DNA from: Aureispira anguillae
GTDB lineage: Bacteria; Bacteroidota; Bacteroidia; Chitinophagales; Saprospiraceae
NCBI RefSeq assembly: GCF_026000115.1
Contig: NZ_AP026867.1
Coordinates: forward strand, 5,867,001 to 5,931,000
Direction: 5' to 3'
Length of the DNA stretch: 64,000 nt
This document shows positions 36,613 to 46,259 of this stretch, in pieces. The translations under genes and the position numbers were made by a program. The notes under the pieces were generated by a model, which saw only the letters and a program-made list of their open reading frames with translations, was not told the DNA's origin and searched no databases. Position 1 is the first letter of the stretch; each line of letters starts with the position of its first letter.

Positions 36613-37386
36613 ATGAAAACAAAAAAAGAGATTGTCGATAATTGGTTGCCAAGATACACGGGCACAGAATTGGATGAATATGGAGACTACATTCTCTTAG
36701 TAAATTTTAGTGGTTATGTCGTAGAATTTGCCGAAATGCACGATGTAGAAATCAAAGGCTATGGCAAAGCCATGCAAACAGCCACCGCTAACGGAATTAC
36801 AATCATCAACTTTGGTATGGGAAGCCCCAATGCCGCAACCATCATGGATTTATTGACTGCTATTCAACCCAAGGCTTGCTTGTTTTTGGGCAAATGTGGT
36901 GGATTAAGAAGTGATAAGAATAAAGTAGGCGACTTGATTTTACCCATTGCAGCCATAAGAGGGGAAGGAACTTCTGATGATTATTTTCCACCTGAAGTAC
37001 CTGCGCTCCCTGCCTTTGCTTTACAAAAAGCCATTTCTACTACCATTCGAGATTATAACCTAGATTACTGGACTGGTACCGTTTATACCACCAACCGCCG
37101 AGTATGGGAACACGATCAAGATTTTAAAGATTATCTAAGAGCAATTCGTTGTTTGGCCATTGATATGGAAACAGCTACTTTGTTTATCACGGCTTTTCGC
37201 AACAAAATTTCGGCAGGGGCTTTGTTATTGGTTTCGGACATGCCCATGACTCCAGAAGGAGTAAAAACTTCTCAAAGCGACAATGCCGTGACCAAAAATT
37301 TTGTCAACAAACATTTAGAAATCGGCATTTCTTCACTCAAACAATTAATCAACAACGGATTAACCGTTAAACACTTGCATTTTTAA
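36613..37386 (+). CDS. amn: AMP nucleosidase (short Bacteroidota form)
   Basis: This is a 257-residue nucleoside phosphorylase-type protein. It has the phosphorylase glycine motif GMGSPNAATIMDLLTAIQPK, the base/ribose-binding LGKCGGLRSD and a Met-Glu pair AIDMETATLFI, which contacts ribose in this superfamily. LLVSDMPMTPEGVKT supplies the acid Asp. It hydrolyses AMP to adenine and ribose 5-phosphate in the cytoplasm. It lacks the N-terminal extension of the E. coli enzyme, as is usual in this phylum. Its last 20 bases overlap the end of the convergent pcp gene. Confidence 0.88.
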   Translation: MKTKKEIVDNWLPRYTGTELDEYGDYILLVNFSGYVVEFAEMHDVEIKGYGKAMQTATANGITIINFGMGSPNAATIMDLLTAIQPKACLFLGKCGGLRSDKNKVGDLILPIAAIRGEGTSDDYFPPEVPALPAFALQKAISTTIRDYNLDYWTGTVYTTNRRVWEHDQDFKDYLRAIRCLAIDMETATLFITAFRNKISAGALLLVSDMPMTPEGVKTSQSDNAVTKNFVNKHLEIGISSLKQLINNGLTVKHLHF

Positions 37387-37981
37387 TCGTATTGGTTCCT
37401 AGGTTTTCTTCAACGTCTTGAATCAATAATTGGATTGCATTTTGCAGTGTTGCCATTGGCAAAGAAGGATAAGTTCGCTGGTTCTGTAAAGCAAACTGGC
37501 AAACCAATTCTGAACTAAAGGGTAAGTGCATAAAAACCGCTGCCCCTTCCTTTTGTTGCATATAATGCAAGGAATGATAATAAATAAAATTGCATAAATA
37601 AGTTCCTGCATGTTGAGAGACTTGGCTAGGGATTCCTGCTTGGTTGAGCCTTTTGTTTAAGGCATAAAGTGGCAATGTACTGCGATAAGCAGCAGGAGCA
37701 TGTTCTACAATAATAGCTTGGTTGGGAACAGCCGTATTTAGAGCAAACTCTTCCAATTGAATAGTATTGGCAGTAGCATTTAAACCTAAATTAATAATCA
37801 AATCTGGGTTAAATGCTGTCAATTCTGTTGGATATTCTTGGGCAACCGTTTCAAAATCGACTTTAAACACAAGCTTTTTTAGCATGATGTTGGGTAGTTC
37901 GGGAAAGTGTTGCACTAATAATTCTGTTGGATTGGCACTAAAATCATGGAACAGACCAAAACCTGTTAATAAGACTTTCAT
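37367..37981 (-). CDS. pcp: Pyroglutamyl-peptidase I (C15)
   Basis: This protein has 204 residues from the ATG at 37981, whose product begins with the family start MKVLLTGFGLFHDFSANPTE. The catalytic triad can be placed: Glu77 (IQLEEFALN), Cys130 (SQHAGTYLCNF) and His152 (VFMHLPF). The cytosolic enzyme removes N-terminal pyroglutamate from peptides. The frame stays open upstream to 38104, but that extension is not conserved in style. The 3' end overlaps amn by 20 bp, so the two transcripts can base-pair. Confidence 0.88.
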   Translation of the reverse strand: MKVLLTGFGLFHDFSANPTELLVQHFPELPNIMLKKLVFKVDFETVAQEYPTELTAFNPDLIINLGLNATANTIQLEEFALNTAVPNQAIIVEHAPAAYRSTLPLYALNKRLNQAGIPSQVSQHAGTYLCNFIYYHSLHYMQQKEGAAVFMHLPFSSELVCQFALQNQRTYPSLPMATLQNAIQLLIQDVEENLGTNTIKNASV

Positions 37982-38208
37982 TGTTATCGCTTTTTTACAC
38001 ATTTTTATAAATTTCGCTAACTTTGTTTGATCTAGGTAGTTGAACAAAATACCATTCAGCCCCAAATAGTAAGTTAACCGAACTAAAAAAAGGCTATCAA
38101 CCAACTAAATAAGACCCTACTGATTTTGTCTTTCTACCCATCAAAAACAAATTTATAAAACACGGACTTAGGCTATTGTTTCTAGTCCGACAATCACATT
38201 CATTGACT

Positions 38209-38658
38209 ATGAAATTTCATATAGAAATCGTTGTTGATATATCTTTTGACAAATTACTAGAATTATTTGAAAATCCTGATAATTTAAAAAAATGGCAGCC
38301 TAATGTCATTAGTTTTACCCCATTGTCGGGTCAAATCGGTCAGGTTGGTGCTACTGCTGAAATTCGTTATGATATGATTGTCAAAAAGATTGTTATGAAA
38401 GAAACAATCCTAAAACGTAATCTTCCGCATGAGTTTGTTTTACGCTATGATTCTGATGGTGTGAACAATACTGTGACCAATAACTTTAAAGAAATTGCTC
38501 CAAACAAAACACGTTGGATCATGCAGAATGATTTTAAATTTGGCGGGCTGATGAAGTTTGCTGCCTTGGCAATGAAAGGAGTTTTCAAAAAACAAACGGA
38601 AATGACCATGGAGCGTTTTAAGAAATTTGCAGAGCAAATTGCAAAAGAAGAAGCTTAG
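38209..38658 (+). CDS. SRPBCC (START/Bet v1-like) protein
   Basis: This protein has 149 residues from the ATG at 38209 (MKFHIEIVVDISFDKLLELF). It shows the SRPBCC pattern: N-terminal strand, DNLKKWQPNVISF, GQVGATAEIRYD, central strands with IVMKETILKRNLPHEFVLRYD and a long C-terminal helix (FKKQTEMTMERFKKFAEQI). It probably binds a hydrophobic ligand in the cytoplasm; the ligand cannot be read from sequence. No signal peptide. Confidence 0.82.
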   Translation: MKFHIEIVVDISFDKLLELFENPDNLKKWQPNVISFTPLSGQIGQVGATAEIRYDMIVKKIVMKETILKRNLPHEFVLRYDSDGVNNTVTNNFKEIAPNKTRWIMQNDFKFGGLMKFAALAMKGVFKKQTEMTMERFKKFAEQIAKEEA

Positions 38659-38678
38659 TTCATTTACATCTCTATTTT

Positions 38679-38745
38679 ATTTGAAAATTCAACAATTTGA
38701 AAATGAATTATATTGTTTCATCTTCAAATTGTTGAATTTTCAAAT
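38679..38745. terminator. 23-bp perfect inverted repeat
   Basis: Arms 38679-38701 and 38723-38745 are perfectly complementary (core TTTGAAAATTCAACAATTTGA) around a 21-base loop. It lies 20 bp after the SRPBCC stop. There is no GC-rich stem and no U run, so it is a weak terminator or a small palindromic repeat. Confidence 0.5.
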
Positions 38746-38832
38746 CTTATCCCTTCCCCTTCTTGTCCGATTAGTTGTCCGAAATTTAACTATTGATTCT
38801 TATTTATCATTCCCTTGATAACTTTAATCCAG

Positions 38833-40923
38833 ATGATTTTCGCTTTTTTACTCTTATTCCTATCCTCATTTTCAATATTTGCACAAACCAATGCACCTAT
38901 TGATGTCAATAATATTACAATAGCTCGTGATCAATGGGGCGTTCCTCATATTTTTAGTGAAACCGATATAGAAGCCGCTTACGGCTTAGCATGGGCACAT
39001 GCAGAAGATAATTTTGAGCAAATCCAAGAACCTTTGCTTGCAGCTAGAAGCTTATTGGGAGCCGTACTGGGCAAAGATGGTGCTTTGTTTGATGCCGTTG
39101 CCTTTTTGATTAACTCTAAGGCTATTGTAGACGAGAAATACGAGCGTACTTTTTCTCCAAAGTTCAAAAAAATCTTAGCGGCTTATGCTGCTGGGTTAAA
39201 TCAATATGCTGCTTTGCATCCTAAGGAAATTCGACACAAAAAATTATTTCCTATTCATCCCAAAGATATTGTAACCGCCTATAATCTGTCAACCGCCTTG
39301 ATTACAGATATTCAAGCGGACTTAGGGCGTTTGTTTCAATCCAATCTAGCTCCAATTACTAGAATGGATGAAAAGATCTTGTCTGCGGGCTCTAATGGAA
39401 TCGCCTTGGCTCCTCACAAAACCAAGGAAGGAAAAACATTTTTATTGTCCAATTCTCACCAACCGCTTCGCTCTTATTTATCTTGGTATGAAGTCCATAT
39501 CCATACCGAGGAAGGTTGGAATTTTACAGGGGCAACTTTTTGTGGTGGAGTCACTCCTTTTGTTGGAACCAATGAACATTTGGGATGGACCCATTGTGTT
39601 AATTACAACGACTATTGCGATGTTTACGAATTGACTATGCACCCCAACAAAAAACTACATTATAAATTGGACAATCAATGGCTAGAACTCGAAGAAAGGG
39701 TATGGAAAACAAAAGTGAAAATTGGTTTTCTAAAAGTTGGCATCAAAAAAAAGTTCTACTGGAGCAAACATGGTCCTGTCATCAAGAATAAAACTGGCTT
39801 TTATGCCCTTCGCTTTCCTGCCAATATGGTCATTGGAGCACCAGAACAATGGTACCATATGAATAAAGCTCAATCACTTGATGAATTTAAAGCTGCATTA
39901 GCCCTACAAGAACAACCGAATTTAAGCACCATTTATGCCGACAAAAAAGGGAATATTTTTTTTATTGACAATGGCTTATTTCCTTATCGTGATCCTAATT
40001 ACGAATGGGATTACCTTCTTCCTGGAGATACTTCTGCCACAATTTGGGCGCCTAACTTTATGCCAATGGACAGCCTTCTTCAAGTCGAAAATCCACCTGC
40101 TGGTTATGTCTTTCATATGAATGGATCTGGTTTTAATTCTACGGCTGATGCTGACAACCCAAACCCTAACGACTATAACCCCACAATGGGCTATGTATCG
40201 GGGGCAATCCCAAGGCACTTAAGGTTCAAGGAATTGATGAAGCCTTATAAAAAACTATCCTATGAAGATTTTAAGACCATCAAGTACGATCAAAATCGTA
40301 GCTTGCCGTTATATACTCGAACAATAGAAAATTGGGACTTGTTGCGACAACTTTCTCCAGAAACGTACCCTGACTTAGCCGACATTATTGCGGTGTTTTC
40401 AAAATGGGATGGAGGGGGAGATATTCACAACAAACAAGCTGCTATTTTTTCTCTAGCCAATGATTATATTATACGATATATGGGGCGTAAGGGCATTGCA
40501 GATCGCAATGGTTCGCTCCCTGAATCTGCCTTTGTAGAAGCGCTTCGATTTGCAAAAAAACATCTATTAAAACACTTTAAAACCTTAGAGATTGAACTAG
40601 GAGAATTGCAAAAACATGTTCGTGGAGACAAGGTATTACCTATTGGTGGGCTTGGTGAGTCTATTGCTGCCATGTATACCATTCCATGGAAAAAGGGAAG
40701 GGTACAAAGTAATTTAGGCGATTCTTTTATTTTATTTGCAACCTATAATAAATCAGGGGTGGAAAAAATAGAAACCATCAACTGTTATGGTGCTTCTAAT
40801 CGTCCAGATAGCCCTCATTACAACGATCAGGTGGACTTGTATATTCAGCAAAAAACCAAGGTAATGAGCCTAGATAAAACGCAAATTCTAAAAACAGCGA
40901 AACGAACTTATCACCCTAAATAG
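38833..40923 (+). CDS. Penicillin-acylase-family Ntn hydrolase
   Basis: This protein has 696 residues from the ATG at 38833 (a TTG six codons upstream is also open). The signal peptide runs to ...FSIFAQ. The alpha chain begins ITIARDQWGVPHIFSETD and contains AYGLAWAHAEDNFEQIQ. The autoproteolysis site is AGSN with Ser187 as the new N-terminal nucleophile. Later family words are LLSNSHQPLRSYLSWYEVHI, GVTPFVGTNEHLGWTHCVN and YWSKHGPVI. Members cleave amides such as beta-lactams and N-acyl homoserine lactones; which substrate applies here is unknown. It acts in the periplasm. A single gene, followed by MITE copy 2. Confidence 0.9.
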   Translation: MIFAFLLLFLSSFSIFAQTNAPIDVNNITIARDQWGVPHIFSETDIEAAYGLAWAHAEDNFEQIQEPLLAARSLLGAVLGKDGALFDAVAFLINSKAIVDEKYERTFSPKFKKILAAYAAGLNQYAALHPKEIRHKKLFPIHPKDIVTAYNLSTALITDIQADLGRLFQSNLAPITRMDEKILSAGSNGIALAPHKTKEGKTFLLSNSHQPLRSYLSWYEVHIHTEEGWNFTGATFCGGVTPFVGTNEHLGWTHCVNYNDYCDVYELTMHPNKKLHYKLDNQWLELEERVWKTKVKIGFLKVGIKKKFYWSKHGPVIKNKTGFYALRFPANMVIGAPEQWYHMNKAQSLDEFKAALALQEQPNLSTIYADKKGNIFFIDNGLFPYRDPNYEWDYLLPGDTSATIWAPNFMPMDSLLQVENPPAGYVFHMNGSGFNSTADADNPNPNDYNPTMGYVSGAIPRHLRFKELMKPYKKLSYEDFKTIKYDQNRSLPLYTRTIENWDLLRQLSPETYPDLADIIAVFSKWDGGGDIHNKQAAIFSLANDYIIRYMGRKGIADRNGSLPESAFVEALRFAKKHLLKHFKTLEIELGELQKHVRGDKVLPIGGLGESIAAMYTIPWKKGRVQSNLGDSFILFATYNKSGVEKIETINCYGASNRPDSPHYNDQVDLYIQQKTKVMSLDKTQILKTAKRTYHPK

Positions 40924-40935
40924 ATTAATTTTATT

Positions 40936-41091
40936 GGTTCTTTGACAACTTGTGTGCTACTAATTGTGGTATTATTCTATTTGGGGATATTATAGCCTAG
41001 ACCACGTTGTTGTTAGCTTGCTAAAAGCTAATACCTAAATGGCATAATTAAGACCATTAATTAAAATTTCCACGCAAGTTGCCAAAGAATG
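40936..41091. mobile_element. MITE copy 2, 156 bp with perfect 8-bp target duplication
   Basis: It starts GGTTCTTTGACAACTTGTGT and ends ACGCAAGTTGCCAAAGAATG; the ends match as inverted repeats at 17 of 19 internal positions. The 8-mer ATTTTATT flanks both sides (40928-40935 and 41092-41099). It sits between two convergent stop codons (40923 and 41104). Its interior blocks match copy 1 at 11665-11972. Confidence 0.88.
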
Positions 41092-41103
41092 ATTTTATTA
41101 AAA

Positions 41104-43926
41104 CTACCGTTCTCTATCCATCTGAAAGTCAAAATCTCCATTTGGTTTTTTAGCTCCTACTTGGGTGATTTTGTACCGTGCAGAAATCATAAAGTAACGC
41201 CCCAAAGTATTGGTACGGCTTTCTCCGATCGTTTCGTTTTGGCTAAAACGCTGTACATTCACTTGTTGATCCAAAATATTAAATGCCCTAAGTTCTATTT
41301 TTAATTGATTTGCTTTCAAAAATGTACGGCTAATAGATGCTGACCATATTGGAATATAAATATCATTGGCAAATGCTTCATTCGCATAGATATTATAATC
41401 AAAACTACTGCTGATGTTCCATTTCTTGGCAATGGTCAGTTTTAAATCGGCATAAGCCACATAATTTAGATAGAAAATATTCAGTGAATTATTAATCGAA
41501 AAGGTGCTTTTATTCATTTCAATTTTAGCCCCAACCAATGCATCAACAATTTGCTTTTTACGATTTTCAACACTTGCCTTAAACGTATATTGTTGGGTTA
41601 ATTCGGTATTTCCAACCTCATTAATCAAGGTTTTTCGGCTATTGAATTGCCCATTTGCTCCAAGGTTAAATTTAACTCCCAAAGGCTTAATTGGTCGACT
41701 AAAATTGACATATAGATTTCCTTGATAGCCCACTGCTGAGTTTTCAGGCCGATAAGTTATCCTAAAATTATCATCAATCATCTGGTTGTCAACAATCTGA
41801 TTTTGGAGCATCGCAAAAGAGGCTGTTGCAAAAAAGGAGGTAAAAGAAAATTGGTCAAACAAATTATAACGCAAACTCAAATTGTGGTGATACTCTGGAT
41901 TTAGATTGGGGTTGCCAACATAAAGTGACAAGGGGCTATTATTGTTGAGAATGGGCTGCAATTGCTCAATTCTAGGCTCCTTAATATTCGTTGCATAACG
42001 GGCTATAAAATTACTAGATTGGCTAATTTTATAATCTAATGCAACAACAGCCAAAGGATAATAATAGGTTCTTGCCAAAGGAGTCTGCCCATTCGAGAAA
42101 ATCCCCTTTAAATAACTTCGTTGTAAAGAAGCCTCTAGGGTTAATGTGAAAGACTTTTTAGTGCGTTGAAATCGAGTAGTTAACGTTTGGTAATTATACT
42201 GTTTTTGAAACAAGTTGGTCAACTCATTATTTAGTATATTAGAGCCATCATTAACGTCATAGACCTTTTTATCTTTGGTGTCAAAATTAAACATCCCTGT
42301 TAATTGAATGTCCAAAAAGCTATGCTTGGCAATGGGTTCAACAAATGATATTTCCACTCCATAAATTTGCTGATGCTCTAAACCATACTGTTCCTGATTG
42401 AGAGAATCTATTGCCCGCAAAGTCCCTCCATCGTTATAGAGTTGAGTCCTAGAAATATTCGTTGTTTCTTTCTTCCTGTTGCTATAACCACCTATTAGAT
42501 TGGTCATCAATACTCGACCTTTTTTCTTAAACTTTTTTCGGTGCAAAACATTTGCATTCAGTCCCCATCCATTCTGTTGATTGTTATAATGTTGATGGAT
42601 TTCATTTTGACGCTGCTGATTGGCACCAAAGGTTTGCTCAAAATTAGAGCGCTTCATCAAGGCATCGTTCCATTTAAACTTAAGTTGAAACTTTAAATCT
42701 TGAGTTGGATCAAATTTATGTTTAAAACTACTGTTCAAATTGTGATTGCCAGCTTGAACGTTGCTATTCACACTTCCATTTCTAGTAAAAAACGAATTTA
42801 ATCCAATAGAACGCATCTCATTAAAGGCTTCCTTTCGTTTATTCATAATAGAATAGAAATAGTGTGTACTCCACTCTGTTTTATCACTAATAAACCAATT
42901 AAAATTAGCACCACCACCAAGCGTTCGAGCAATTCCATCCTTATTATCCATTAATAATGCGCCTAACGGATCATCGCCATTAATTTCCAAATTGATACTG
43001 CCTCCTCCAGACATCATACTCTGGATTCCTCCCATCAGATTAATATAGTCCATAAAACTAAAACTCTGTTCATTGACATTATTAAACGCCCCAATGGTTG
43101 AAACTCTCATCGTCGGGTTAAAATAATTCAAACTCAAATTGCTACGGTAGCGATGATTGTTTGCCGTTCCTTTAAATGGGCTGGGAACAGTATAACCATA
43201 CCCCCCATCTACATGACCAAAAAAGCCATGCTTTTTATCTGCTTTTAACTTCAAATTAATGGTTTTTCTTTTTACTCCATCGTCTACGCCTGAGAACTCT
43301 GCCATTTCCGATTTTCGATCATAAACTTGAACTTTATTGATGGCATCCGCAGGCAGGTTTTTCATAGCAATTTCGGGATTATCACCAAAAAATTCTTTGC
43401 CATCTACCAGAATTCGATCCACAGCCTCCCCCTGAGCTTTGACCTGACCATCCCGATCTACCTCAACCCCAGGCAATTTTTTGAGTAATGCTTCCACATT
43501 GTCATGTTCTTGGGTATGAAAAGCATCCGCACTATATTCCAACGTATCCCCCTTCATACGCATTGGAATGCGTTCTTCAACCACTTCTACCGAAGCTAAG
43601 GCTTCACTCTTTTCTTTGAGAACAATTGTTCCTAAATTTACTTTTTGGCTTAAATTTATCTCTTGGCTATATGTCTCATATCCCATATAACTAATCTGTA
43701 ATAAATAACTTGTATTTTTAGGCGCTGTAATTTTAAAAATACCCTTTTCATTGGTCAATGCATATTCTTCCATTGTAGAATCAGGAAGATTTAACAACAA
43801 GACCGTAGCCCCAACTAACTCCGTAGCTGTTTCATCCACTAAATGACCATCAAGAGCATAGTAGGTTTGTCCATAACTTAACGGAATAGTCGTTATAAGC
43901 AAGATAAATAGATAAATTATTCGCAT
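41104..43926 (-). CDS. OMP_b-brl_3 outer membrane barrel with CRD and plug-like domain (paralogue 1)
   Basis: This is a 940-residue outer-membrane protein. A signal peptide (1-19) is followed by a carboxypeptidase-regulatory domain (about 20-110, TAPKNTSYLLQISYMGYETYSQEI). The plug-like domain (about 115-230) includes MRMKGDTLEYSADAF, LLKKLPGVEVDRDG and VDGKEFFGDNPEIAMKNLPADA. The rest is a beta-barrel of family OMP_b-brl_3. No TonB box is evident. The same order and motifs recur in the genes at 50509 and 53712, all on the minus strand. The role is uncertain; related barrels are often called TonB-dependent receptor-like. It shares the neighbourhood with a GLPGLI gene and a two-component system. 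Confidence 0.88.
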   Translation of the reverse strand: MRIIYLFILLITTIPLSYGQTYYALDGHLVDETATELVGATVLLLNLPDSTMEEYALTNEKGIFKITAPKNTSYLLQISYMGYETYSQEINLSQKVNLGTIVLKEKSEALASVEVVEERIPMRMKGDTLEYSADAFHTQEHDNVEALLKKLPGVEVDRDGQVKAQGEAVDRILVDGKEFFGDNPEIAMKNLPADAINKVQVYDRKSEMAEFSGVDDGVKRKTINLKLKADKKHGFFGHVDGGYGYTVPSPFKGTANNHRYRSNLSLNYFNPTMRVSTIGAFNNVNEQSFSFMDYINLMGGIQSMMSGGGSINLEINGDDPLGALLMDNKDGIARTLGGGANFNWFISDKTEWSTHYFYSIMNKRKEAFNEMRSIGLNSFFTRNGSVNSNVQAGNHNLNSSFKHKFDPTQDLKFQLKFKWNDALMKRSNFEQTFGANQQRQNEIHQHYNNQQNGWGLNANVLHRKKFKKKGRVLMTNLIGGYSNRKKETTNISRTQLYNDGGTLRAIDSLNQEQYGLEHQQIYGVEISFVEPIAKHSFLDIQLTGMFNFDTKDKKVYDVNDGSNILNNELTNLFQKQYNYQTLTTRFQRTKKSFTLTLEASLQRSYLKGIFSNGQTPLARTYYYPLAVVALDYKISQSSNFIARYATNIKEPRIEQLQPILNNNSPLSLYVGNPNLNPEYHHNLSLRYNLFDQFSFTSFFATASFAMLQNQIVDNQMIDDNFRITYRPENSAVGYQGNLYVNFSRPIKPLGVKFNLGANGQFNSRKTLINEVGNTELTQQYTFKASVENRKKQIVDALVGAKIEMNKSTFSINNSLNIFYLNYVAYADLKLTIAKKWNISSSFDYNIYANEAFANDIYIPIWSASISRTFLKANQLKIELRAFNILDQQVNVQRFSQNETIGESRTNTLGRYFMISARYKITQVGAKKPNGDFDFQMDRER

Positions 43927-44028
43927 AATAAGATGATTACAAGATTATTTCAAAAAAGATAAATAATACCTTCTGAGAATAAGAAATAGAATACTAATGA
44001 TCAGAACAAAACATGGAATACAACGCTA

Positions 44029-45450
44029 TTATTTCAGTACTATCTTATGGCAAGAATGCTCTTTCTCCGTTTTAAGCTCTAGGTAATAAACACCTTTAGG
44101 ATATCCTTCTAAGTTAAGCTCAAAATTACTTTTTTGAGCCTTCCCATTTAAAACCAACCTGCCCTCTATTGAATATAACCGATAATAGTTGGGGCTTAAT
44201 TTATCCATAGCGGTAACAATATGAATCAGACCATTGGTGGGATTAGGATACACCAAAACTGGCGCTTCATTCTTTATTTTATTGCTAGCTAATAACAGTC
44301 CTGTAGCACAAGTAAAAGAGAGGCTGCTCACTGTAGAATTATTACCTAATTGCCCCAAGCTATTATCACCTGAAGTACAAATTACATCTAAACTTCCTTT
44401 GATTCCAGCACTATGCAAGCCATGGAAGCCTGCTGAACTCAGAAACCCCTGTGCTGTAGCAACCATTTCCCAATTCGAAGCAGTGCCAATTAATACTGGA
44501 AAAGATTGAACAGAAGCACTCCCATTTCCTAACTGCCCATAAAGATTATAGCCCCACCCATATAAAGTATGATTATTCTTAATAGCCAACGCCTGTACTG
44601 CTCCTGCTGAAATATATTTCCATTGGTGTCCAATCCCAATCTGTGTTGGAGTTAATTCATCAATCGTTGTCCCATTCCCTAACTGGCTACCACTATTTAC
44701 CCCCCAAGACCATAAGGTGCTATCTAATTGAAGTGCTAAGGAATACCCCATTCCTGCCGCTATTGTCATCCAATTGCTATTGCTTCCTACCTGTACGGGT
44801 ACCTGCTGGGAATTTATTGTTCCATTCCCCAATTGTCCTTTTGTATTCCCTCCCCAAGACCATAAGGTATGATTCGACTTTATTCCTAAAGAATGATCCG
44901 TTCCTGCAGAAATTGACAACCAATCATAAGTTCCTCCCACTTGAGTAGGAGTCGTAACAGTAATTAAATTTCCCAAGCCTAGTTCCCCATTCATATTCCC
45001 TCCCCAAGACCACAAACTACTGTCCTTTTTAATAGCCAAAGAATGTTCTGTTCCTGCTTCAATAATTTGCCAAGTAGTATCTATTCCTACCTGTACAGGT
45101 ACTGCTTGCTGGCTTTGGTTTCCAATTCCTAATTGCCCACTAAAGTTTCCTCCCCAAGACCACAAACTACCGTTGCTCTTCAATGCTAAACAATGGAATC
45201 CCCCTGTAGAAATATCTACCCAATCCGTATCCGTTCCCACTTGTATAGGTTCCAACTGAGTAAGTGTATGCCCCAAGCCCAGTTGGCCATTAGCATTAAA
45301 TCCCCAAGACCACAAACTGCCGTCCGATTTTAGTCCTACCGTAAACTCTGTTCCACAATCTATTTTCACCCAAGTTTCCTGAGCGTTGCTATGAATATTG
45401 CACCATGTAATTACGAATATAGTACACAGCATTATTTTAAAAACACACAT
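44029..45450 (-). CDS. RCC1-repeat T9SS cargo
   Basis: At 473 residues it has a signal peptide (1-24). Six clear 50-residue RCC1 units follow (SLWSWGGNFSGQLGIGN, VPVQVG, W--I-AGTEHSLAIK), with a divergent seventh (GDNSLGQLGNNSTV) completing a probable seven-bladed propeller. Residues about 400-473 are a type A T9SS sorting domain (VLVYPNPTNGLIHIV, GVYYLELKTEKEHSCHKIV). Repeats are similar at DNA level with a 150-bp period. It is exported to the surface. The binding partner is unknown. Two ATGs (45450 and 45432) could be the start. It lies 38 bp from the GLPGLI gene in the same direction, so co-transcription is possible. Confidence 0.85.
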   Translation of the reverse strand: MCVFKIMLCTIFVITWCNIHSNAQETWVKIDCGTEFTVGLKSDGSLWSWGFNANGQLGLGHTLTQLEPIQVGTDTDWVDISTGGFHCLALKSNGSLWSWGGNFSGQLGIGNQSQQAVPVQVGIDTTWQIIEAGTEHSLAIKKDSSLWSWGGNMNGELGLGNLITVTTPTQVGGTYDWLSISAGTDHSLGIKSNHTLWSWGGNTKGQLGNGTINSQQVPVQVGSNSNWMTIAAGMGYSLALQLDSTLWSWGVNSGSQLGNGTTIDELTPTQIGIGHQWKYISAGAVQALAIKNNHTLYGWGYNLYGQLGNGSASVQSFPVLIGTASNWEMVATAQGFLSSAGFHGLHSAGIKGSLDVICTSGDNSLGQLGNNSTVSSLSFTCATGLLLASNKIKNEAPVLVYPNPTNGLIHIVTAMDKLSPNYYRLYSIEGRLVLNGKAQKSNFELNLEGYPKGVYYLELKTEKEHSCHKIVLK

Positions 45451-45488
45451 ACTTAACTTGATATTTTTTTAAATAATTTATTTGTCTA

Positions 45489-46259
45489 CTATCGTTCAAT
45501 GGTCTCTGTTTTGAGGATAACATTTCCATTCCCTCCGTATATTTCGGCCATTTCCTTTTGCTTAGCCTCTACAATCTTTTGATACTCTTTGCGGTTTACT
45601 TTTTTTCCTTTTTTGGGCTTGACAATTTTTTTAGGGTCTACTTTTTCAAAGTCAATTTGGGTAGCAACTACCTCATACTGCCCATCTTTCATGCTAAACG
45701 CCAATACAGCACCAGGTAAATCATTTATGCCACGAGGTCCTACAGATGAGGGAATTTCAGTGGTAAACCAAGCTTCCATTGCCTCCCCTTCATCAGCCAT
45801 TGAGATTGCTTTTTTGCAAGTGTAGCCTAGGATTTCTTTAGATTCAGTTGTTATCTTCCATTTTTTCTTTTTGTTTCCTGTAATCAAGAATGTTTTGCCG
45901 AATAAGTCTTGTCGTTCAATTGACTCTTTATTCTTAAAATCATAATAATAGGCCTGTTCTGGGGCATCCATTTTGATTTGAATTTGAACATCTTCGTCAT
46001 CACTTTTATAATCAATATCCTTATCTTCATTCACATCAACATTGGTATATAGCGCCGCTTCTTCATTAAAAAACAACACATTATTGGTGGATTGTTCGCT
46101 AGGAATCATCGCTTTCATTTCTTCTGTCAAGCCCTTCATATTATCAAAATCAATATCCAATTTAATGGTTTCTTTATAATGAATGGTACCTTCTGTTTTT
46201 TGGGCAAATCCTCTTATAGTAGTTAGAGCGCAAAGTAGGAATACAAATAATATTTTCAT
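45489..46259 (-). CDS. GLPGLI family protein
   Basis: At 256 residues it has a signal peptide (1-19, ...RGFAQ). It follows the GLPGLI family plan: EGTIHYKETIKL near the start, FLITGNKKKKWKITTESKEILGYTCKKA in the middle, AWFTTEIPSSVGPRGINDLPGAVLAF at the family motif (here NDLPGAVL instead of GLPGLI), then LEV-type strands and a basic C-terminus. The function of this family is not established; members commonly neighbour barrels of the OMP_b-brl_3/TonB-receptor type, as here. An AAGGTTAA triple repeat lies about 95-130 bp upstream. Confidence 0.85.
   Translation of the reverse strand: MKILFVFLLCALTTIRGFAQKTEGTIHYKETIKLDIDFDNMKGLTEEMKAMIPSEQSTNNVLFFNEEAALYTNVDVNEDKDIDYKSDDEDVQIQIKMDAPEQAYYYDFKNKESIERQDLFGKTFLITGNKKKKWKITTESKEILGYTCKKAISMADEGEAMEAWFTTEIPSSVGPRGINDLPGAVLAFSMKDGQYEVVATQIDFEKVDPKKIVKPKKGKKVNRKEYQKIVEAKQKEMAEIYGGNGNVILKTETIER

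Noticed and set aside
37982-38104. N-terminal extension of pcp
   Set aside because: The C15 family starts with MKVLLTGFG, found at 37981; the extra 41 residues have no counterpart in the family as I know it.
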